Source: Streptomyces olivaceus (GTDB lineage Bacteria > Actinomycetota > Actinomycetes > Streptomycetales > Streptomycetaceae). Taken from it: a stretch of DNA of 64,000 bases. Positions within the stretch are counted from its first letter, which is position 1. Each line of letters opens with the position of its first letter. The translations under genes were made by a program, and so were the position numbers. Below the pieces are notes generated by a model. It was not told the origin of the DNA. It saw nothing but the letters and a program-made list of their open reading frames with translations, and made no database searches. The stretch is taken from positions 1-64,000 of the forward strand of contig NZ_JOFH01000028.1 in assembly GCF_000721235.1 (NCBI RefSeq). The letters are read 5' to 3'. This document shows positions 57,045 through 64,000 of this stretch, in pieces.

Positions 57045-57632
57045 TCAGACCAGTGCCGCGGTCTTCCGCCGGGCCCCGCCCGGGGCGGCGTCGCCCGCCG
57101 CGATGCCGGTGCTGCGGTAGCCCTTGACCGCCTTGCCCGCCGGGCGGCCGGTGTTCGCGGCCAGCCAGTCCACGCGGACCCACAGCAGTGCCTGCCCGGA
57201 CTCCTCGCGGCGGCCGAGCCAGGCGGACTTGAGCCACAGTCCGGCGCCGCAGCCGGCCAGCAGCAGTCCGCCCGCGGCGGGCACCGCGAAGGCGCTGCCC
57301 AGGGCGGCGAGGAAGGCGAGGAGCAGCCACCAGCGGTGTCCCCGGCGCCAGTTGCGTACGGTGACGGCGCGGTCCTGGAGGACGTCGTGCTTGCCGGCGC
57401 GGGCGGCCGAGCCGGCCAGGGCGGTGTAGCGGCGCCGGCGCGCGTACGCCACGACGCCCGTGGCGACGACGAAGAGCGCGGCCCCGGCCAGTACGCCGAT
57501 CCGGCGTCCCGTGAGTCCCGGCACCAGCACGCCGATGCCCGCCGCGAAAACGCCCAGCCACCACATCGGCGCCGCCCCCGCCCGTACGACGACGGCGACC
57601 CGAGCCAGTCCCACCTGTCCTCCGCGCGCCAC
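57045..57632 (-). CDS. Membrane protein of unknown function
   Basis: 195 residues with hydrophobic segments at about 22-40, 45-62 and 102-135 (a helical hairpin), and a basic C-terminus. No recognised domain. GTG 57632 follows GGAGG with good spacing. Transcribed convergently with the PLP decarboxylase; the RpiR gene lies upstream on the same strand, 162 bases away. I cannot suggest a function. Confidence 0.75.
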   Translation of the reverse strand: MARGGQVGLARVAVVVRAGAAPMWWLGVFAAGIGVLVPGLTGRRIGVLAGAALFVVATGVVAYARRRRYTALAGSAARAGKHDVLQDRAVTVRNWRRGHRWWLLLAFLAALGSAFAVPAAGGLLLAGCGAGLWLKSAWLGRREESGQALLWVRVDWLAANTGRPAGKAVKGYRSTGIAAGDAAPGGARRKTAALV

Positions 57633-57794
57633 GTCCTGCCTCCGTTCCGCTGGTGCCCGCCGGCGCCGGTCCGCGCCCGCGCGACGCGCATCGAGGGCGC
57701 GTCAGGCGCCGCACTGTAACGGGGCAAGCTGAGACGAATCTGAGAGCGCGTCCGCCGTCCGGGTCACGTGCGGCGTTCCGGGTCGCCGGCGGGC

Positions 57795-58661
57795 TCAGTC
57801 GACGAACAGTCCCCGCGCCGCCGCCCGGGCGTCGAACTCCTCCAGCCGGGCCTGCGCGTCCGGCAGGTCGTCGCACATCGCCTCCAGGAGCACGCGGCCG
57901 AGCAGCATCGGCGCGCAGGCGGTGTCGAAGGCGAGCCCGGTGCCGACGGCGGCGGGCAGCAGCAGGTCGGACACCTTGGCGACCGGCGCGAAGGCGGAGT
58001 CGGCGACCGTCACCACGGTGAGCCCCGCCTCCTTGGCGTGGGTGAGCGCGTCGACGACCTCGCGCGGGTGGCGGGGCAGGGCGAAGCAGAGCAGGGCCGT
58101 CGCCCCGGCCCGGACGGCGGCGTCGACGCGGTCGCGGAGCATCGTGCCGCCCTCGCCCAGGAGCCGGACGTCGGGGTGGACCTTGGCGGCGAAGTAGGCG
58201 AAGCCGTGGGCCTGGGCCGCGGCGGCCCGCAGCCCGAGCACCGGCAGCGGGCGGCTGGCGGCGAGCAGGGCGCCCGCCTCGCGCACGGGCGCCGGATCGG
58301 CCAGCACCTCCGCGAGGTGCCGCAGGTTCTCGATCTCGGCCGCCACGGCCTGCTGGTACTCGTTGCGGGAGCCGGTGTCCGCCACGGGCCCCGCGGGGGC
58401 GACCTCGCGCAGGTGGCGGCGGAGCGCCGGGTAGCCGTCGAAGCCGAGGGCGACGGCGAAACGGGTCACGGACGGCTGGCTGACTCCCGCCAGCTCGGCC
58501 AGTTCCACGCTCGACAGGAACGGCACGTCGGACGCGCGGCGCACCATGCTGTGGGCGATGCGCCGCTGGGTCGGTGTCAGCCGGTGGCCCTCGAAGAGCG
58601 CCTGCAGCCGCCCGGCCGGGCTGTCGGCCCCGCCCTCGCCGCTCGGACCGGTCGCGCTCAT
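57795..58661 (-). CDS. RpiR family transcriptional regulator
   Basis: 288 residues. An N-terminal helix-turn-helix (about 12-85: LTPTQRRIAHSMV, SSVELAELAGVSQPSVTRFAVALGFDGYPALRR) is joined to a SIS sugar-isomerase-fold domain (about 120-270: LPVLGLRAAAAQAHGFAYFAAKV, LCFALPRHPREVVDALTHAKEAGLTVVTVAD) that usually binds a phosphosugar. ATG 58661 has a GGAGGGGGAG ribosome site. Targets are unknown; nearness to the hut genes makes them candidates. Confidence 0.9.
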   Translation of the reverse strand: MSATGPSGEGGADSPAGRLQALFEGHRLTPTQRRIAHSMVRRASDVPFLSSVELAELAGVSQPSVTRFAVALGFDGYPALRRHLREVAPAGPVADTGSRNEYQQAVAAEIENLRHLAEVLADPAPVREAGALLAASRPLPVLGLRAAAAQAHGFAYFAAKVHPDVRLLGEGGTMLRDRVDAAVRAGATALLCFALPRHPREVVDALTHAKEAGLTVVTVADSAFAPVAKVSDLLLPAAVGTGLAFDTACAPMLLGRVLLEAMCDDLPDAQARLEEFDARAAARGLFVD

Positions 58662-58847
58662 GACGTACTCCCCCTCCACCTGTCCACCTGCCGCCTGTGC
58701 CCCCTGCCCTCTATTCACCTGCCCAGAATCCTGCATACCGTTATACAGCGAGGCGGCGCCCGCCGGCCGCCCCTACGGGTCTTCCCCCGGCCGGAACGGG
58801 GGCTGTCCCCAGTGCGGCAGGCGTCCCCGCTGCCTACCTTGGGGGAC

Positions 58848-59282
58848 ATGACGGGAATGGACGCGCGGGACGCCGATCTCAAGAAGGAACTCGACGCCAC
58901 CCTGCAGACCCGCAGGGAGCTGGGCGAGGAGTACGAGTCGGCGCTGGTCGACTCGTTCCTGGAGAAGGTCGACCAGCGCATAGACGGGACGGTGGAGCGC
59001 CGGGTGCGCCGGCAGTTCGCCGAGCAGCAGATGACGGCGGCCCGGGACGGCCGTTCGCCGCGCCCTGTGGACTCCTTCGGCGAGCGTTTCGGGTTCGGCA
59101 TCGTCTCGCTGGTGCTCGCGGTCCCGCTGTCCGCGATCGGCGGGGGCGTCGGCCATCTCCCCGGGCTCCTGGTCACCTGGGCGGGCATCGTCGGGGTCAA
59201 CGTCGTCCAGGCGGCCCGCACCAACCCCGGCCTGTTCGGGCGCCGGCACCGGGCCGAGAAGGGCGACGCCTGGGAGGGCTGA
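58848..59282 (+). CDS. Small membrane protein with coiled N-terminus
   Basis: 144 residues. A charged helical N-terminus (about 5-62: DLKKELDATLQTRRELGEEYESALVDSFLEKVDQRI) is followed by a hydrophobic hairpin (about 80-118, VSLVLAVPLSAIGGGVGHLPGLLVTWAGIVGVNVVQAA). This layout is common in Streptomyces integral membrane proteins of unknown role. ATG 58848 has GGGGGA; ATG 58857 is an alternative. Stands alone. Confidence 0.78.
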   Translation: MTGMDARDADLKKELDATLQTRRELGEEYESALVDSFLEKVDQRIDGTVERRVRRQFAEQQMTAARDGRSPRPVDSFGERFGFGIVSLVLAVPLSAIGGGVGHLPGLLVTWAGIVGVNVVQAARTNPGLFGRRHRAEKGDAWEG

Positions 59283-59709
59283 GCCGAGGGGGACCGATCG
59301 GGGGCCGTCGAAGGGCGCCGGGCCTGGGAGCGCCGAGCTGGGGGCGTCGGCCGAGAGTGCGCGAGAAGACTGCGCGGGGACCGCCGCACCCCCATCGCTG
59401 GGGGGCGGGACGACGGCGGTCCCCGCGGGGGACGCGCGAGCCGGGCCTCGCGGCCGGGCAGCGCGTCCGTGGCGTCCTTGGAGGTCCGGGAGCCGCTCCG
59501 GAAGGTCCGTGACGCCGTTCGGCGCCGGCGGAACCGGGGAGCCGCTCCCAGTTCCTGCCGACACCCCTTACTCTGCCGGTCCCGTGTTAAGCGACTGCTG
59601 CGCGCACATGACGCGCACGTACCACTTCCGCGAAGTCCACGAAGATCACCGAGCGGGCCCCGGCCCCCGTCGGCCGCTCCCCGCCCCTACCCGGATGTGC
59701 TTCCCGGGT
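59283..59709. other. 427-base intergenic region with terminator hairpin
   Basis: The clearest element is a 14-bp perfect stem, 59373-59386 with 59414-59427, with a further CCCCC/GGGGG stem inside; it may terminate transcripts from either side. The rest is GC-rich with no gene I can support. The convergent CBS gene ends at 59710. Confidence 0.6.
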
Positions 59710-61095
<1,386 letters not shown>

Positions 61096-61260
61096 CGTGG
61101 TCTCCGGATGCTGAAAAAGGGGTCTGTATCGGTGCGGCCAGCCTATGGCCTGCGGGCTCGGCCGTGCCTCGTCACGGTCGTTCACTCCCCGTTGAGATTG
61201 GACCACCGTCCGTACGGGGCAAGGGATGGGTGTACGGGTTTCGGGAGGTGGCGGCTACAC

Positions 61261-62283
61261 ATGACGAGCATGTCGAGGGCGAGGGTCGCCCGGCGGATCG
61301 CGGCCGGCGCGGCGTACGGCGGCGGCGGCATCGGGCTGGCCGGCGCGGCCGCGGTCGGTCTGCTGCTGGCGGAGGTGCAGCTGGCCAGGCGACGGGTGGG
61401 CATCGGCACGCCCGACCGGGTGCCGAACGCGCGGGGGCTGTACGGCGGCACCCTGCCGACCGCCGGCGAGGCCCCGCTGCGGCTGATGATGCTGGGCGAC
61501 TCCACCGCCGCCGGGCAGGGCGTGCACCGGGCCGGGCAGACGCCGGGCGCGCTGCTGGCCTCGGGGCTGGCGGCGGTGGCGGAGCAGCCGGTGGAGCTGG
61601 ACTCGGTCGCGCAGCCGGGGGCGTGCTCGGACGACCTGGACCGGCAGGTGGCACTGGTCCTCTCCGGCTCCGGACGGGTGCCGGACGTCTGCGTGATCAT
61701 GGTGGGCGCCAACGACGTCACCCACCGGATGCCGGCCACCCGCTCGGTCCGGCACCTGTCGGGGGCGGTGCGACGGCTGCGCACGGCCGGCGCGGAGGTG
61801 GTGGTCGGCACCTGCCCGGACCTGGGCACCATCGAGCGGGTGCGGCAGCCGCTGCGCTGGGTGGCCCGGCGGACCTCGCGGCAGCTGGCGGCGGCGCAGA
61901 CCATCGGCGTCGTGGAGCAGGGCGGGCGCACGGTGTCACTGGGCGACCTGCTGGGCCCGGAGTTCGCGAAGAATCCGCGGGAGCTGTTCGGCCCCGACAA
62001 CTACCACCCCTCCGCCGAGGGGTATTCCACGGCCGCGATGGCGGTGCTGCCGTCGGTGTGCGCCGCGCTCGGCCTGTGGCCGGCCGAGGAGGAGCACCCG
62101 GACGCGCTGCGGCGCGAGGGCTTCCTGCCGGTGGCACGGGCCGCGGCGGAGGCGGCGTCCGAGGCCGGCACGGAGGTCGCCGCCGCGATGCCGACGGGGC
62201 CGCGGGGTCCTTGGGCGCTGCTGAAGCGGCGGAGGCGCCGGCGGGTCGCGGAGGCGGAGCCCACCAGCCCGTCCGGCGTTTGA
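61261..62283 (+). CDS. SGNH-hydrolase family esterase/lipase
   Basis: 340 residues. An N-terminal hydrophobic segment (about 12-38) anchors or exports it. The SGNH blocks are visible: S81 in MLGDSTAAGQG, Gly/Asn in IMVGANDVTH, and Asp/His in DNYHPSAEGYSTAA. Substrate unknown, likely an acyl ester. The tail is basic, and its last residues and stop codon (SPSGV) fall inside a common-type intergenic repeat. ATG 61261; ATG 61270 is possible. Divergent from CBS. Confidence 0.87.
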   Translation: MTSMSRARVARRIAAGAAYGGGGIGLAGAAAVGLLLAEVQLARRRVGIGTPDRVPNARGLYGGTLPTAGEAPLRLMMLGDSTAAGQGVHRAGQTPGALLASGLAAVAEQPVELDSVAQPGACSDDLDRQVALVLSGSGRVPDVCVIMVGANDVTHRMPATRSVRHLSGAVRRLRTAGAEVVVGTCPDLGTIERVRQPLRWVARRTSRQLAAAQTIGVVEQGGRTVSLGDLLGPEFAKNPRELFGPDNYHPSAEGYSTAAMAVLPSVCAALGLWPAEEEHPDALRREGFLPVARAAAEAASEAGTEVAAAMPTGPRGPWALLKRRRRRRVAEAEPTSPSGV

Positions 62284-62340
62284 GGGCAGGCCGCTGAGGC
62301 GGAGCCGGGGGTCCGGGGGCGGCGCCTCCGGGCAGCCCGC
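62260..62340 (+). repeat. Streptomyces-type intergenic repeat overlapping a gene end
   Basis: The sequence ccagcccgtccggcgttt, followed by gaggg...gcggagccgggggtccgggggcggcgcctccggg, is of a kind I recall at many Streptomyces gene ends. It supplies the last codons and stop of the SGNH gene, and its GC-rich end can fold. Confidence 0.6.
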
Positions 62341-62508
62341 CACCGGGCCCACGCGGGCGGAGGCACGCTCAACCGCCGGAAACAAAAGCAAGCGCTTAGA
62401 CAGTTGCGGCCCATGTCACACCCCCGCCCCCGTGACCCGGGCCATACGGCCGGGTAACTTCCCCAGCAGCCGCCCGATCGCCACCCCCCTCTCGCCAATG
62501 GAGCCGTG

Positions 62509-63729
62509 ATGCCCGAAGCCGTGATCGTCTCTGCCGCCCGCTCCCCCATCGGCCGCGCCTTCAAGGGCTCCCTGAAGGACCTGCGCCCCGACGACCTGGC
62601 CGCCACGATCATCCAGGCGGCCCTCGCGAAGGTCCCCGAGCTGGACCCGAGGGACATCGACGACCTGATGCTCGGCTGCGGCCTGCCCGGCGGCGAGCAG
62701 GGCAACAACCTGGGCCGGATCGTCGCCGTCGAGATGGGCATGGACCACCTGCCGGGCTGCACCGTCACCCGGTACTGCTCCTCGTCGCTGCAGACCTCCC
62801 GCATGGCCCTGCACGCCATCAAGGCCGGTGAGGGCGACGTCTTCGTCTCGGCCGGTGTCGAACTGGTCTCCCGTTTCACCAAGGGCAACTCCGACAGCCT
62901 TCCGGACACGCACAACCCGCTCTTCGCCGAGGCCGAGGCCCGCACCGCCACCGTCGCCGAGCAGGAGGGCACCACCTGGCACGACCCGCGCGAGGACGGC
63001 CTGGTCCCCGACCCGTACATCGCGATGGGCCAGACCGCCGAGAACCTCGCCCGCGCCAAGGGCATCACCCGTCAGGACATGGACGAGTTCGGCGTCCGGT
63101 CCCAGAACCTCGCCGAGGAGGCCATCAAGAACGGCTTCTGGGAGCGCGAGATCACGCCGGTCACGCTGCCCGACGGCACGGTGATCGGCAAGGACGACGG
63201 CCCGCGCCCCGGCGTCACCCTGGAGGGCGTGCAGGGCCTCAAGCCGGTCTTCCGCCCCGACGGCCTGGTCACCGCCGGCAACTGCTGCCCGCTCAACGAC
63301 GGCGCCGCCGCCCTGGTGATCATGAGCGACACCAAGGCCCGCGAGCTCGGCCTGACCCCGCTCGCCCGCATCGTCTCCACCGGCGTCACCGGCCTCTCCC
63401 CCGAGATCATGGGTCTCGGCCCGGTCGAGGCGAGCAAGCAGGCACTCTCCCGCGCCGGGCTGGGCATCGGCGACATCGACCTGGTCGAGATCAACGAGGC
63501 CTTCGCCGCCCAGGTCATCCCGTCCTACCGCGACCTCGGCATCCCGCTGGAGAAGCTGAACGTCAACGGCGGCGCCATCGCCGTCGGCCACCCCTTCGGC
63601 ATGACCGGCGCCCGCATCACCGGCACCCTCATCAACTCCCTGCAGTGGCACGACAAGCAGTTCGGCCTGGAGACGATGTGCGTCGGCGGCGGCCAGGGCA
63701 TGGCGATGGTGATCGAGCGCCTGAGCTGA
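62509..63729 (+). CDS. Acetyl-CoA C-acyltransferase (thiolase)
   Basis: A 406-residue thiolase. The nucleophile is C90 in [12 protein letters not shown]; the other active-site residues are in [16 protein letters not shown] and the Cys of CVGGGQGMA. Catalyses reversible thiolytic cleavage of 3-ketoacyl-CoA or formation of acetoacetyl-CoA. ATG 62509 has GGAG at five bases, overlapped by GTG 62506. Role is probably beta-oxidation; no partner genes adjoin it. Confidence 0.94.
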   Translation: MPEAVIVSAARSPIGRAFKGSLKDLRPDDLAATIIQAALAKVPELDPRDIDDLMLGCGLPGGEQGNNLGRIVAVEMGMDHLPGCTVTRYCSSSLQTSRMALHAIKAGEGDVFVSAGVELVSRFTKGNSDSLPDTHNPLFAEAEARTATVAEQEGTTWHDPREDGLVPDPYIAMGQTAENLARAKGITRQDMDEFGVRSQNLAEEAIKNGFWEREITPVTLPDGTVIGKDDGPRPGVTLEGVQGLKPVFRPDGLVTAGNCCPLNDGAAALVIMSDTKARELGLTPLARIVSTGVTGLSPEIMGLGPVEASKQALSRAGLGIGDIDLVEINEAFAAQVIPSYRDLGIPLEKLNVNGGAIAVGHPFGMTGARITGTLINSLQWHDKQFGLETMCVGGGQGMAMVIERLS

Positions 63730-64000
63730 CCTCTGGGGCCGGGGCCGCGGCACCGGCCGGGGGACTGTCAGTAGCACCCGCGGGACCCTGGGTGACGCCG
63801 CGGCCCGGGACCCTGACCTCCCAAGGTTCTGGGCCGTTTTGTGACCCAATCTCCCTCAGGATGTGACCTACCTCTCCGGACCCCTTGATTCGCGCAGGTC
63901 AGGCCAGCCACACGGGCGACTTCCGGGCCCAAAGTCCTGTCCGGTTCGTGACGTTACGCACTGACAGGCGGTTAGTCCTCCCTTCAAGCTGATGTAGGAA
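63730..64000. other. Right-edge intergenic region
   Basis: 271 bases after the thiolase stop. The first 100 bases are GC-rich with weak stems; the last 130 (63880-64000) become AT-richer, suggesting a promoter for a gene beyond the window. I cannot define it. Confidence 0.4.

Overview
The window is chromosomal DNA from a Streptomyces or very close relative. The evidence is the very high G+C with strong third-position G/C bias, frequent GTG and TTG starts, a WhiB developmental regulator, coenzyme F420 genes (fbiA, fbiB) and many LytR-CpsA-Psr (LCP) wall-assembly genes. Gene content and order resemble what I remember of the S. coelicolor SCO3028-SCO3079 interval; that match is from memory, not from a search. 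I see no rRNA, tRNA, CRISPR array, prophage or insertion sequence.

Layout. 1-4.7 kb: a repeat cluster, then manB (phosphomannomutase), a lactate permease, a DUF3499 protein and a zincin-like protein. 4.9-12 kb: a pentapeptide-repeat membrane protein, a secreted DUF5719 protein coupled to a giant family-2 glycosyltransferase, and whiB. 12.4-16.7 kb: a cysteine dioxygenase behind a candidate cysteine-rich leader peptide, fbiA-fbiB, and an AlkA-type DNA glycosylase. 17-20.5 kb: manC, a secreted PGRP-type amidase and a TIGR03089 protein. 20.8-33.1 kb: seven consecutive LCP genes, four of which form a duplicated two-gene unit. 33.2-42.9 kb: a thioesterase, a VWA protein, an acyl-CoA dehydrogenase, UDP-glucose dehydrogenase, two M19 dipeptidase paralogues (one without its metal ligands), purE-purK and a GtrA protein. 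43-49.5 kb: a two-component system, a POT peptide transporter with a long structured leader, and a SigI-type partner-switching module (anti-sigma kinase, STAS antagonist, sigma factor). 49.6-58.7 kb: a tightly coupled histidine-degradation operon (hutU, M20 hydrolase, hutF, hutI), a divergent PLP decarboxylase, a membrane protein and an RpiR regulator. 58.8-64 kb: a small membrane protein, cystathionine beta-synthase, an SGNH hydrolase and a thiolase.

How the genes fit together. ManB and ManC supply GDP-mannose. The glycosyltransferase, LCP proteins, PGRP amidase, GtrA protein and UDP-glucose dehydrogenase fit a cell-envelope glycopolymer theme. Parts of the order (manB, DUF3499, zincin, whiB, fbiA-fbiB, manC; and acyl-CoA dehydrogenase, purE-purK, GtrA) recall the Rv3257c-Rv3277 stretch of Mycobacterium tuberculosis, so much of this is probably actinobacterial core.

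The most interesting signals are outside the large genes: a 31-codon reading frame with five Cys codons in its last nine residues just upstream of cysteine dioxygenase; a probable leaderless peptide frame ending inside a terminator hairpin upstream of the peptide transporter; a dipeptidase paralogue that has lost every recognisable metal ligand; a three-copy hairpin repeat; and an M20 hydrolase placed where a formylglutamate deformylase is expected. All start sites and functions are from reading the sequence only.
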